In this document: one piece after another, positions 43,237 through 52,224 of the stretch
Position numbering within the stretch: position 1 is the stretch's first letter
Layout: each line of letters begins with the position of its first letter
NCBI RefSeq assembly: GCF_001484965.1
Contig: NZ_LLYY01000006.1
Coordinates: 124,001-188,000 of the forward strand
From: Shouchella shacheensis
GTDB taxonomy: Bacteria; Bacillota; Bacilli; Bacillales; Bacillaceae_D
DNA length: 64,000 nt
Direction: 5' to 3'
Position numbers and translations under genes: made by a program
Notes under the pieces: model-generated
Database searches by the model: none
Told to the model about the DNA's origin: nothing
Seen by the model: only the letters and a program-made list of their open reading frames with translations

Positions 43237-43650
43237 TTACCGTTTTTTATAGACGTACATACTGACAATAAAAATAACCATAAAGGCAATACCCGCCAAA
43301 AAAGGAATGGTAATGAACCCTAGCCAATTAATGTAAGCACCCGTGCAGGAGACGGTCCCGCACCCTAATACGTCATCATCCGTTGCCGGCATCTTCTGAA
43401 CGTAGTAATGGTACGCGGATATGAAAAACCCAATTCCCGAAAGGACGGCCGCATAGATCGCCGCATTTGCGTCCTTGCGAACCACCCCAATCGCTAAAAT
43501 GATCACCAGTGGATACATCAAGATACGTTGATACCAACACAAGGCACACGGCTCAAACTGGCGAACTTCCGAGAAATACAGGGAGCCAAGAGTGGCAACC
43601 AGAGACGTCATCCATGCAAAGAGCAGCCCATTTTCCACCTGTTTGTTCAC
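43237..43650 (-). CDS. bdbC: Disulfide bond formation protein BdbC (DsbB family)
   Basis: A 137-residue, four-helix quinone-linked thiol oxidase that reoxidises its partner. Both cysteine pairs are present: PCALCWYQRI in the first loop and GCGTVSC in the second. The open frame extends far upstream but GGGAGGGA lies just before GTG 43650, which I choose, giving the usual length for BdbC. It begins the bdbC-bdbD pair. Confidence 0.9.
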   Translation of the reverse strand: MNKQVENGLLFAWMTSLVATLGSLYFSEVRQFEPCALCWYQRILMYPLVIILAIGVVRKDANAAIYAAVLSGIGFFISAYHYYVQKMPATDDDVLGCGTVSCTGAYINWLGFITIPFLAGIAFMVIFIVSMYVYKKR

Positions 43651-43818
43651 AAGGGTCCCTCCCATCCCTATGTTCTCCGCATGCAAACATCTAGTTAAGA
43701 GTAGTACAGAATCTTCAGTGTTGCAAATGGCAAAACTTCGAACAATATCCGCCCCGCTCATAATTACTAGACACATTGTCCATCCTAAGAACAGAACGTA
43801 AGAAACGGAGGCCTTTCA

Positions 43819-45333
43819 ATGACAGATTCACACGCTAACTTAACATCCATCTGGCAAACATCTTCCAACCTTCCGACCTACGAGCCTTTGCAAAAAGACA
43901 TTCATGTTGATGTCGCGATCGTTGGTGGCGGGATTACAGGCATCACGACGGCGTATTTGCTCACTCAGGCCGGCAAAAAGGTTGCTATTATTGAAGCAGA
44001 TCGAATCTGCAACGGAACCACTGGCCACACAACAGCAAAAATCACAGCCCAGCACGGCCCCATCTACCATGAGCTCCTCTCCCACCTTGGGCAAGAGAAG
44101 GCCAAACAGTATTTCAAGGCACAAGATGCAGCGCTCACGTTCATCCGCGACACCGTCAAGAAAGAAGGCATTGAGTGCGATTTTTCTGATGAAGACAATT
44201 ATTTGTACGCCACTTCGCATCACAGCGAACACCGCTTGGAGCGCGAGTACGAGGCGTACCAACAGCTAGACATTCCTGGAGAGTGGGTTACGAGCCTTCC
44301 GATTAATATCACAATTCGAGCAGGACTCAAGCTTCCGGGACAAGCTCAATTCCACCCGCTACAGTATCTCGCCCACCTTTGTAAAAAAATGACCCAACAG
44401 GGCGCGCAAATTTATGAACAAACCGTCTGTGAACGAGTCGAGCATGGCAACACCCCTGCCGTTGTCGCCAAAAATGGCGCTCGGATTAGTGCTTCTGCCA
44501 TTGTTTCTGCTACCCACTTTCCATTTGTCGATGGCGGTGGCTTGTACATGTCACGCCTGCGTGCGGACCGTTCTTATGTGATCTCTGGCACGTCACCTGA
44601 TTCTTGGCCAGGTGGCATGTACTTGAGCATCGAGCGCCAGCCACGCTCTGTGCGAAGCGCAACGATAAATGGAGAGACCCACCTCGTTATTAATGGTGAA
44701 AGTCACAAAGCCGGGCAAGGGATGGACGCGAGAAAACACTACGACGCCTTGCATCAGTTTGCAGATACGACGTTCTCCAACTTTAAAACGGAGCAAGAAT
44801 GGACGGCTCAAGATTTAATTACGCTTGATGATATCCCGTACGTCGGCCAGCTTTCCAGTATGCAGTCCCATGTGTACGTGGCTACAGGCTACAGAAAATG
44901 GGGGATGACCGGCGGCACAATGGCGGCGCAGCTATTAACAGACCTCATTGTCGATGGCAACAGCCTCTACAGCGACTTGTTCAAGCCGATGCGGTTCCAT
45001 ACGGACCCTAGCATTCGCCACTTCTTGAACGAAAACATGAATGTCGCCAAACATTTGATTAGCGGCAAACTCGAACACGTCGCTGAGCAGGTAGATGAAC
45101 TCTCCCCCGGACAAGGCACCGTAATCAAACACAATGGAAAACGTGCCGGTGCGTTCCGCGATGATAGCGGTGATCTTCATCTCGTGGATACCACGTGTAC
45201 CCATATGGGCTGTGAGGTGAACTGGAACCACGGCGACTCCACCTGGGACTGCCCATGTCATGGCTCACGTTTTTCCTATAAGGGCGAGGTCATAGAAGGA
45301 CCAGCGAAAAAGCCGCTGAAGACATTGAAGTGA
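43819..45333 (+). CDS. FAD-dependent oxidoreductase with C-terminal Rieske domain
   Basis: A 504-residue fusion. The N-terminal D-amino-acid-oxidase-like domain has the FAD motif VDVAIVGGGITGITTAYLL (residues 30-48) and the flavin loop GTTGHTTAKIT. The last 85 residues are a Rieske [2Fe-2S] domain with CTHMGC and CPCHGS ligands. This is the YhfW type of B. subtilis. Electrons would pass from substrate to flavin to the cluster; substrate unknown. The ATG has GGAGGCC. The end of the gene is followed by repeats. Confidence 0.88.
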   Translation: MTDSHANLTSIWQTSSNLPTYEPLQKDIHVDVAIVGGGITGITTAYLLTQAGKKVAIIEADRICNGTTGHTTAKITAQHGPIYHELLSHLGQEKAKQYFKAQDAALTFIRDTVKKEGIECDFSDEDNYLYATSHHSEHRLEREYEAYQQLDIPGEWVTSLPINITIRAGLKLPGQAQFHPLQYLAHLCKKMTQQGAQIYEQTVCERVEHGNTPAVVAKNGARISASAIVSATHFPFVDGGGLYMSRLRADRSYVISGTSPDSWPGGMYLSIERQPRSVRSATINGETHLVINGESHKAGQGMDARKHYDALHQFADTTFSNFKTEQEWTAQDLITLDDIPYVGQLSSMQSHVYVATGYRKWGMTGGTMAAQLLTDLIVDGNSLYSDLFKPMRFHTDPSIRHFLNENMNVAKHLISGKLEHVAEQVDELSPGQGTVIKHNGKRAGAFRDDSGDLHLVDTTCTHMGCEVNWNHGDSTWDCPCHGSRFSYKGEVIEGPAKKPLKTLK

Positions 45334-45338
45334 AGACC

Positions 45339-45460
45339 GAAATGCGGAGGCGCCCTGCTCACGAGCGACAAGTTCTGGAGCGACGGCAGTATCAAGTCTG
45401 GTTTCGGCTTGATCTGACGGCGTGAAGAAACCTCGAGCGAGTGGGCGCCGGAGCTAGACA
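45339..45460 (+). repeat. Dispersed structured repeat, copy 12 (type B)
   Basis: Full-length type B copy with intact right end GGCGCCGGAGCTAGACA, five bases after the FAD/Rieske stop codon. As at 40.6 kb, type B comes first in the array. Confidence 0.85.
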
Positions 45461-45464
45461 ATCC

Positions 45465-45584
45465 GAAAAGCGCAGGCGGGTCGCTTAGAAGCGCGGATTT
45501 TGGAAGGCCTGGACTAGAAATCCCGGTCTTGGATTTCGGTACAGGACTGAAAAATCCCGAGCTCTTACCCGCCGGGGCTAGACA
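45465..45584 (+). repeat. Dispersed structured repeat, copy 13 (type A1)
   Basis: Full-length type A1 copy four bases after copy 12. The right end (GGGGCTAGACA) lies six bases from a terminator. Confidence 0.85.
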
Positions 45585-45590
45585 AAGAAT

Positions 45591-45625
45591 AGAGCAGCCC
45601 AAAGGATCGGGCTGCTCTCTTTTTT
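45591..45625 (+). terminator. Terminator after the FAD/Rieske gene
   Basis: AGAGCAGCCC pairs perfectly with GGGCTGCTCT, followed by CTTTTTTC. Confidence 0.92.
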
Positions 45626-45660
45626 CTTGAGAGAGGATGACCCAGATCCAGGGCTTTTTC

Positions 45661-45930
45661 TCGGCGTTCCGAGCCCTTCTCTCGGCGTTCCGAGCCCTTC
45701 TCTCGGCGTTCCGAGCCTCTCTCTCGACGTTCCGAGCCCTTCTCTCGACGTTCCGAGCCCTTCTCTCGGCGTTCCACGCCTCTCTCTTGGCATTCCGATC
45801 CCCTCTCTCGGCGTTCCACGGCCCTCTCTCGGCGTTCCGAGCCCCTCTCTCGACGTTCCGAGTCCCTCTCTCCGGCGTTCCGGCCCTCTCTCGGCATTCC
45901 ACGGTGCTCTCTCGGCATTCCGGCTCCTGA
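45661..45930. repeat. 21-bp minisatellite, 13 units
   Basis: Thirteen head-to-tail units of 21 bp (one of 20) with core TCGGCGTTCCGAGCC plus a CTCTC spacer. Units vary at about three positions (GGC/GAC, CGAG/CACG). Because 21 is a multiple of three, several frames stay open on both strands and would encode heptapeptide repeats (ERREKGS on one strand, AFRALLS on the other), but none has a ribosome binding site. The rest of 45334-45997 holds repeats and the terminator only. Confidence 0.85.
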
Positions 45931-45997
45931 CAATCTCCTGAAAAAAATCATTTCATCCCAACTCTTCCCAACAAAAAGATGATACCATAAAAAAGGC

Positions 45998-46024
45998 TGC
46001 AACTTTTTGGGCGCAAGCAACGTA
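45998..46024 (+). promoter_or_regulatory. Sigma-W-type promoter of yuaF-floT
   Basis: TGCAAC (45998-46003) and CGTA (46021-46024) are 17 bp apart, close to the ECF sigma-W consensus TGAAAC-N16/17-CGTA. The orthologous operon of B. subtilis is a sigma-W operon, and the site lies about 40 bp before the first gene. Confidence 0.65.
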
Positions 46025-46064
46025 GAAGACAGTGAAACGACTCAAGAAAGGAGGCGCATCGCAA

Positions 46065-46595
46065 ATGGAGCTTGATCAACTGTACTTAATCAGCTTGCTT
46101 GTGGGCGGCGGCCTGACGCTCATCTACGTGCTTCTCGCTGACGTTCTCGACGGAATATTTGATATATTCGAAGGGTGGCTTTCGCCGACGTTAATTCTGT
46201 CCTTTATTACCTTTCTAAGTGCAGGAGGGTACTTGCTTGAACGGTTCTCGTCGATGAACAGCTTTGTGATCGTCGGCATATCCGCTCTGCTTTCCCTTGC
46301 CCTCGTATCCGTTCTACACGTCTTTGTTTTGACACCACTGGCGAACGCAGAGGAATCCAATACGTACAGCGATGAAGACTTGCAGGGACGGCGCGGAGAA
46401 GTGATTCTATCGATTCCAAAGGATGGATTTGGCGAAGTGGTCTTGCGAGAGGATAGCGGCACGATTGCCAAGACGGCGGCCAGCTTTGAAGGGGAGCCGA
46501 TCGCAGCAGGCACAAACGTACTGGTGATTGAAGTCAAGCAAGGCGTGGCGTATGTGGCCGCAAAGGATACCTTTCTTGGGGAAGAATTGATTTGA
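46065..46595 (+). CDS. yuaF: NfeD family membrane protein
   Basis: A 176-residue NfeD protein that works with flotillin in membrane organisation. Three helices fill residues 5-95 and the rest is a five-stranded OB fold (GRRGEVILSIPKDGFGEVVL) typical of NfeD-C domains. The ATG at 46065 follows AAAGGAGG; the earlier ATG is unsupported. It precedes floT by 18 bp, as yuaF precedes yuaG in B. subtilis. Confidence 0.9.
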   Translation: MELDQLYLISLLVGGGLTLIYVLLADVLDGIFDIFEGWLSPTLILSFITFLSAGGYLLERFSSMNSFVIVGISALLSLALVSVLHVFVLTPLANAEESNTYSDEDLQGRRGEVILSIPKDGFGEVVLREDSGTIAKTAASFEGEPIAAGTNVLVIEVKQGVAYVAAKDTFLGEELI

Positions 46596-46613
46596 TGAAG
46601 GAGGAAGATCGAG

Positions 46614-48074
46614 ATGCAAATGGAACTGTTAATTGTGATTGGCGTCGTGGTTGCGATTGTACTCGCACTCGTCGGTGTGTTCGTTTCGCGCTATCGCACC
46701 GCTGGTCCGGATGAAGCACTCATTGTTACGGGTAGTTACTTAGGCGGAAAAAATGTCAATATGGACGAAAGTGGAAACCGGATCAAAATTGTCCGTGGGG
46801 GCGGAACCTTTGTGATGCCCGTGTTCCAGCAAGCCAAACCTCTCAGTCTCTTATCTAGCAAACTTGATGTACAGACACCGGAAGTGTACACGGAACAAGG
46901 GGTGCCGGTGATCGCCGACGGAACAGCGATCATTAAAATCGGTGGCTCCATCGGAGAAATTGCCACCGCAGCCGAACAGTTTCTTGGCAAAACTCGCGAT
47001 GACCGCGAACAAGAAGCGAAGGAAGTCCTCGAAGGCCACTTGCGTTCCATCCTTGGTTCGATGACCGTTGAGGAAATTTACAAAAACCGCGAGCGCTTTT
47101 CTCAGGAAGTGCAAAAAGTCGCCTCCCAGGACCTCGCGAAAATGGGACTTGTTATCGTATCATTTACCATAAGAGATATACGCGACCAAAATGGATACTT
47201 AGAATCCCTTGGGAAACCGAGAATTGCTCAAGTAAAACGAGATGCCGACATTGCGACAGCCGATGCCGAAAAAGAAACACGCATTCGCCAAGCGGACGCG
47301 CACACGCAAGCAAAACGTGCTGAACTTGGGCGTTCCACCGAAGTGGCCGAATCCGAGAAGTCCAATCAGCTTAAAGTCGCCGAATATCGTAGCGAGCAAG
47401 AGCAGGCCAAAGCTCGTGCCGACCAGTCTTATCACCTCCAAGAAGCACGCTCGAAACAAGAAGTCACCGAGCAGCAAATGCAAGTACAAATCATCGAGCG
47501 TCAAAAGCAAATTGAGCTTGAAGAGAAAGAGATTGTACGTCGTGAGCGTCAATACGATGCTGAAGTGAAAAAGAAAGCCGATGCCGATCGCTACTCTGTT
47601 GAGCAAGCAGCCGCTGCCCAGAAGCAAAGACAGCTGGCCGAAGCGGACGCTGAACAATACCGTATCGAAGCGCTGGCGAAAGCTGATGCTGAGAAAGTCC
47701 GTATTGACGGTCTTGCTGAAGCGGAAGCGGTCCGTGCGCGCGGGGAATCGGAAGCCGAAGTAATCCGCCTCAAAGGTCTCGCTGAAGCCGAGGCGAAAGA
47801 GAAAATTGCCGAAGCCTTCGAGAAGTACGGCGAGGCAGCAATGCTCAACATGATTCTCGAGATGCTCCCTGAATATGCGAAAGAAGTCGCTGCCCCACTG
47901 TCCAACATTGATACAATCACCGTTGTGGACACAGGCTCAAGCGGCGAGGGCGGCGGTGCCAACAAGGTCACTGGCTATGCCACTGACCTGATGTCCTCCC
48001 TACAAGAATCGCTCAAAGCGTCTTCCGGAATTGATGTGAAAGATTTGATTGAAAACTTTTCGCAGAAGTCGTAA
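46614..48074 (+). CDS. floT: Flotillin
   Basis: Scaffold of functional membrane microdomains, 486 residues. After an N-terminal hydrophobic segment (2-24) comes an SPFH/PHB domain (to about 200), then a long coiled coil rich in E, A and K (about 205-370), with repeated EA motifs, and a glycine-rich C-terminus. It is close to B. subtilis YuaG/FloT (509 residues). The ATG has GAAGGAGGAAG. It should respond to envelope stress through the shared sigma-W-type promoter. Confidence 0.95.
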   Translation: MQMELLIVIGVVVAIVLALVGVFVSRYRTAGPDEALIVTGSYLGGKNVNMDESGNRIKIVRGGGTFVMPVFQQAKPLSLLSSKLDVQTPEVYTEQGVPVIADGTAIIKIGGSIGEIATAAEQFLGKTRDDREQEAKEVLEGHLRSILGSMTVEEIYKNRERFSQEVQKVASQDLAKMGLVIVSFTIRDIRDQNGYLESLGKPRIAQVKRDADIATADAEKETRIRQADAHTQAKRAELGRSTEVAESEKSNQLKVAEYRSEQEQAKARADQSYHLQEARSKQEVTEQQMQVQIIERQKQIELEEKEIVRRERQYDAEVKKKADADRYSVEQAAAAQKQRQLAEADAEQYRIEALAKADAEKVRIDGLAEAEAVRARGESEAEVIRLKGLAEAEAKEKIAEAFEKYGEAAMLNMILEMLPEYAKEVAAPLSNIDTITVVDTGSSGEGGGANKVTGYATDLMSSLQESLKASSGIDVKDLIENFSQKS

Positions 48075-48088
48075 GCGAAGGTGAAACG

Positions 48089-48128
48089 AAAACCCGAACC
48101 CAGAGGTCTCCCCTCGTTCGGGTTTTTT
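48089..48128 (+). terminator. Terminator of yuaF-floT
   Basis: AAAACCCGAAC and GTTCGGGTTTTTT pair around a pyrimidine-rich loop. Confidence 0.9.
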
Positions 48129-48380
48129 CTATTTGGGTTTGATTGATTTCACGCACATCCCTACTACCTAACTGCTAAGAACAATTCCCCGGCTTTTTTC
48201 GTCACTGCTCCAACAAAATTATACATAACAACACCCGCTCTTTTAGAAGGCAGGGAGTCTTTCCCATGCAGTAGCATTGCTTAAAAATGACACCTCCTGC
48301 TTCCTCTCAAGCAGCTGTGCCCATGCCTACGTCACCGGGCCCTTCTCAAATTTGACAAACGATCCTCCCTCAATCGAACG
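48129..48380. other. Intergenic stretch between floT and topB terminators
   Basis: About 250 bp between two strong terminators. It contains no promoter, repeat or credible gene. A 37-codon minus-strand frame (48164-48277) lacks a properly spaced ribosome binding site and is not called. Confidence 0.6.
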
Positions 48381-48422
48381 AAAAACAGCTTGCGAGAACC
48401 ACCTCTCACAAGCTGTCTTTTT
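48381..48422. terminator. Terminator of topB
   Basis: AAAAACAGCTTG and CAAGCTGTCTTTTT pair, extended by GAGA/TCTC, with T tracts on both strands. Confidence 0.88.
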
Positions 48423-48433
48423 CATCGAGTCAC

Positions 48434-50620
48434 TTACTCCTCCTGCTTCAACTTCAGCTTCGCCAACTGATCCGCAAGCGCAGAATTCGCAAAGTCCTCC
48501 TCCTTGTGCTGCTTCTTCATATAGTTCTGGACTTCACGCTTCGAGACGTTCTTATTTTTGTTCTGCTTCTGCCGCACCTCAAACTGCGATTTCTTCTCGC
48601 GGTGGCCACAAACACAAGCAAACACTTGCCCCTCGCCCTCGCCACGCAGCTCAAGCTTCTTCTTGCATTTCGGACAGCGAGCGTTGGTGACCATCGCGAT
48701 GTTTTTGCGGTAGCCGCACTCCCGATCCTGGCAGACACGCATCTTGCCCTTCTTGCCGTTCACTTCCAAAAGAAATTTGCTGCATTCCGGGCATTTCTCG
48801 CCGGTCTTGTTGTCGTGGCGGAATGTCTTCGTGCCATTTTTGATCTCACGGACGACCGTTCCCGCGTATTGCTTCATCTCTTCAATAAACGCTGTCTTCT
48901 TCTGCTTTCCGTTTGCAATGGCTTCAAGCCTTTGCTCCCACTCAGCAGTCAGCGCGGGAGATTTCAACTCAGACGGGACAAGATCAAGCAACTGACGGCC
49001 TTTGGATGTCACAAAAAGATCCTTGCCCTTTTTTTCGATTAAAAACGAGGAAAAGAGCTTTTCAATAATGTCGGCGCGTGTAGCCACGGTGCCAATTCCA
49101 CCAGCTTTGCCAAGTGTTTTGGCGAGCTTTTCATCTTTCTCGCTCATATACTGCGCCGGCTTCTCCATCGCTGACAGCAGCGTTGCTTCGTTGAAGCGCG
49201 GCGGAGGGCTGGTCTCTCCGCGGCTACTATCCAACTTGGTGATTTTTTTCGTCTCCCCTTCGGAAAACGCAGGAAGTGTGGCCTCGGCTTCTTCTCCGGC
49301 TTCCTCAAGCGCCTGCTCACGCCATCCCGTCGTTACCGGACGCTCTCCCTTGGCCCGGAAGAGCTCACCGTTTGCCTCCGCTTGCACCGTCGTCAGCTCA
49401 GCGACGCTTGCCGGAAAGAAATTGGCCAGGAAACGGCGCACGATTAATTGATAGAGCTTAAATTCTTTGTCGCTCATCGCACTCGGCACCGGTGCTTGTT
49501 CGGTTGGAATCAGGGCGTGGTGATCGGAGACTTCCTTGTCGTTGACCATATGCTTTTTCGCTTGAGTGAGCGGCTGTTTCCTTGCTCCGGCTACCGTTTT
49601 GCGAAATGGCTGCACGTCACACGCCTTCAAGCGCTCATTTAGCGTCTCCACTAAATCAGAGGAGAGGTAGCGCGAATCGGTTCGCGGATAGGTAACCGCC
49701 TTATGCTGTTCATACAGCCGTTGAAGTGAACCGAGCGTTTCTTTGGCTGAATAGCCGTAGCGTTTGTTCGCCTCGCGCTGCAGCTCGGTTAAGTCATACA
49801 GCTTTGGCGGCGGCGTACGTTTGCTTTTCGCCTGCACGGACGTAATGCTAAGCGTCGCGCCCTTTAGCTTCTTTTTTAACGCCTCTGTTCGATCCGCATC
49901 AAATATCCGCTCATCCCCAGACTTTCCGTCAACCCAGCGGAAGGTCACACCACCCTCTGCGTTGGCCCGAATCGTTTCAAACGGCTTCGGAACAAATGTT
50001 TGAACATCATCTTCCCTGGAGGCAATCATTGCGAGCGTTGGGGTCTGGACACGCCCGCAGGAAAGCTGGGCGTTATGTTTGGTCGTGAGCGCGCGCGTCC
50101 CGTTGATGCCCACATACCAGTCGGCTTCGGCGCGCGCTTCCGCTGCGGCAGACAAATTCTCATACGCCTTGCCGTCCTTAAGTTTGTTAAAGCCATCGCG
50201 AATCGCCTTGTCGGTTACTGAGGAGATCCACAGCCTCTTCACCGGCTTTTTCACATTCGCTTTCGCTAAAATCCAGCGGGCAACAAGCTCCCCCTCTCGC
50301 CCAGCATCGGTCGCAATGACGACATCTTTGACATCACCGCGATGCAGCTGCTTTTTCACCGTATGGAACTGCTTCGACGTTTGCTTGATCACAACGAGAT
50401 CCAAACGTTTCGGAAGCATCGGCAGTTCCTCCAGCTTCCACGTTTTATAATGCTCGCCGTAGTGCTCCGGGTCGGCATGAGTGACAAGATGCCCGAGCCC
50501 CCATGTGACAATATGCGACTTTCCTTCAAAAAAGCCGTTGCCCTTCTGCTGGCATTTCAGCACGCGGGCGAGGTCCCTGCCCACGGAAGGCTTCTCTGCT
50601 AGTACCACTGTTTTTGTCAT
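48434..50620 (-). CDS. topB: DNA topoisomerase III
   Basis: Type IA topoisomerase, 728 residues with the start at ATG 50620, preceded by AAAGGAG (B. subtilis TopB has 727). The Toprim domain begins VLAEKPSVGRDLA, the active-site tyrosine is in TYPRTDSRYLS, and the C-terminus holds zinc-ribbon modules (CPECSKF...CQDRECGY and CPKCKKK...CVCGH). It acts on recombination intermediates rather than bulk supercoiling. It is cotranscribed with the methyltransferase gene 39 bp upstream. Confidence 0.95.
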   Translation of the reverse strand: MTKTVVLAEKPSVGRDLARVLKCQQKGNGFFEGKSHIVTWGLGHLVTHADPEHYGEHYKTWKLEELPMLPKRLDLVVIKQTSKQFHTVKKQLHRGDVKDVVIATDAGREGELVARWILAKANVKKPVKRLWISSVTDKAIRDGFNKLKDGKAYENLSAAAEARAEADWYVGINGTRALTTKHNAQLSCGRVQTPTLAMIASREDDVQTFVPKPFETIRANAEGGVTFRWVDGKSGDERIFDADRTEALKKKLKGATLSITSVQAKSKRTPPPKLYDLTELQREANKRYGYSAKETLGSLQRLYEQHKAVTYPRTDSRYLSSDLVETLNERLKACDVQPFRKTVAGARKQPLTQAKKHMVNDKEVSDHHALIPTEQAPVPSAMSDKEFKLYQLIVRRFLANFFPASVAELTTVQAEANGELFRAKGERPVTTGWREQALEEAGEEAEATLPAFSEGETKKITKLDSSRGETSPPPRFNEATLLSAMEKPAQYMSEKDEKLAKTLGKAGGIGTVATRADIIEKLFSSFLIEKKGKDLFVTSKGRQLLDLVPSELKSPALTAEWEQRLEAIANGKQKKTAFIEEMKQYAGTVVREIKNGTKTFRHDNKTGEKCPECSKFLLEVNGKKGKMRVCQDRECGYRKNIAMVTNARCPKCKKKLELRGEGEGQVFACVCGHREKKSQFEVRQKQNKNKNVSKREVQNYMKKQHKEEDFANSALADQLAKLKLKQEE

Positions 50621-50659
50621 AACAACACTCCTTTCGACAACATGTTCCACGTGAAACGA

Positions 50660-51856
50660 TTACGTTCGCTCGATAAATAAAACTTTTAAATAGTTTCCTT
50701 CTGGGTAGCTGGAGGAGGTTTTAAAATCCTCCGGCAAGCCGTACTCTTCCCGAATGGTATAACTGCATTTTTCCGCCTTAAAGGCCTCTGCCACAAAACG
50801 TTTGAATTTCTTCCTATCAAATGTGCTTGCATTCGTGGAGGCCACAATCACGCCATGTTTTGCTGTTACAGAAATCGCATCTCGTAGTAAATTCGTGTAG
50901 TCTTTTGCCGCCGTAAACGTTCGCTTCTTGGAGCGGGCAAAGCTTGGTGGGTCAAGAATTACGAGGTCATACCTCAGCTCCTTCTTCCGCGCGTAAGCAA
51001 AATAGCGGAACACATCCATCACGACAATTCGCTCGTCTTCGACTTGAATGTCATTAATGAGAAACTGCTCCTCCGTCCGTGGCTGACTGCGATTGGCAAG
51101 ATCAACGCTCGTGGTCTGTTTTGCCCCACCAAGTGCGGCTGCGACAGAAAAAGCGCCCGTATAAGAAAACGTGTTAAGTACGCGTTTATCTCTAGCGTAT
51201 TTATCTCTAATTTGCTTCCGCACGTCGCGCTGATCGAGGAAAATCCCCGTCATCGGGCCATCATCTAGGTACACAGCAAACAGCATCTCGTTTTCCTTCA
51301 CGTAGAGGGGAAACTCCCCCTCTTGCCCACAGACAAAGTCCTTATCATCCACATACTTCCCGTCCGTGGCAAACCTTTTCTTTTGATAGATGCCTTGATA
51401 TGAGGCGACATTCGTCAACGCTTCTATAATTGGACCGCGGAAAGAATAAATGCCTTCGCTGTACCAGGTCAACACATAAAAGCCGTCATAGTAATCGATG
51501 GTCAGCCCGCCAATCCCGTCGCCCTCGCCGTTAAACACGCGAAAAGCGGTCGTATGTGTGCTACGATAAAGGTCAGAACGGCGTGCAAGAGCGGCTTTTA
51601 GCTTACCTGTAAAAAACGCCAAATTAATCGGTTCCGCCTCTTCTTGCGTTAGCACCCAGCCTAAGCCTTTATTCTGCTTGCCGAAATAACCGCGCGCGAT
51701 AAAACGGCCGCGCTCATCTTCAAGCCGAAGGAGCGTGCCCTCCTTCAAGAGATGGCGGCTTGGATCAAAAAGTTCTTTATGTAAAAGGGGATAGCCGTCA
51801 CGCAACTTTTTCGCTGCTTTCATGTCGACGGGTAGTACAACCTCATCGCTTGTCAT
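50660..51856 (-). CDS. Class I rRNA large-subunit methyltransferase (RlmI/YwbD family)
   Basis: A 398-residue SAM-dependent cytosine methyltransferase with an N-terminal PUA domain (to about 85), a middle EEHEE domain (GEGDGIGGLTIDYYDGFYV) and a Rossmann methyltransferase domain. The SAM motif is LNTFSYTGAFSVAA and the catalytic loop is ILDPPSFARSKK. It corresponds to the YwbD group of B. subtilis; relatives modify 23S rRNA to 5-methylcytosine. The ATG has GAGGTGAG. It is first in an operon with topB. Confidence 0.87.
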   Translation of the reverse strand: MTSDEVVLPVDMKAAKKLRDGYPLLHKELFDPSRHLLKEGTLLRLEDERGRFIARGYFGKQNKGLGWVLTQEEAEPINLAFFTGKLKAALARRSDLYRSTHTTAFRVFNGEGDGIGGLTIDYYDGFYVLTWYSEGIYSFRGPIIEALTNVASYQGIYQKKRFATDGKYVDDKDFVCGQEGEFPLYVKENEMLFAVYLDDGPMTGIFLDQRDVRKQIRDKYARDKRVLNTFSYTGAFSVAAALGGAKQTTSVDLANRSQPRTEEQFLINDIQVEDERIVVMDVFRYFAYARKKELRYDLVILDPPSFARSKKRTFTAAKDYTNLLRDAISVTAKHGVIVASTNASTFDRKKFKRFVAEAFKAEKCSYTIREEYGLPEDFKTSSSYPEGNYLKVLFIERT

Positions 51857-51926
51857 CGTCTCACCTCTTATGCGCCATTATAACATAGAGAGGATGCGGC
51901 TTTCGCGTCGCACGAAAGGAGAACCT

Positions 51927-52123
51927 ATGCATTCTAACTTAGAAAAATACGAAAACGCGAAACGCTATGATGCTATGAATGACCACTATTCGGAGGATCT
52001 CCCCCTTATTTTCGAGTGGGCAATGGATTCAAGATTCTTCATGTTTATGGGAATTGGGACAAGGCGCCACTTGCAGAGGGGAGCAAGCAAATGATCTATG
52101 TTTGTCAGAAGAAGTCTCTATGA
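51927..52123 (+). pseudogene. Internally deleted SAM-dependent methyltransferase
   Basis: A class I methyltransferase gene reduced to its two ends. With a good AAAGGAG site, the ATG opens the typical N-terminus LEKYENAKRYDAMNDHYSED and continues PLIFEWA. Then, from 52025 in another frame, comes the typical C-terminus GFKILHVYGNWDKAPLAEGS, ending MIYVCQKKSL and a stop. The roughly 170-190 residues with the SAM motif are missing. The reading frame changes at the junction (about 52015-52025), which supports a deletion. Confidence 0.65.
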
Positions 52124-52224
52124 GTGTGGCGGAGGTTCGTGCATCGTTTCATTACAGCGAATAGGGCTGGAAAAGTGTTGACAAGGCCAAAGGACAGTTA
52201 TAATCAATGCCATAGCGGATAGAA

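Noticed and set aside
45661-45930. CRISPR-like array
   Set aside because: The 21-bp units are contiguous without unique spacers and no cas genes are nearby; it is a minisatellite.
45565-46020. Minus-strand ORF of 151 codons with ERREKGS heptapeptide repeats
   Set aside because: It runs through the 21-bp minisatellite, a terminator and a dispersed repeat, has no ribosome binding site, and equally long frames exist on the other strand because the unit length is a multiple of three.
48164-48277. 37-codon minus-strand ORF between floT and topB
   Set aside because: The nearest AGGAGGT is about 14 bases from the ATG, no promoter is visible, and the frame is short enough to be chance.
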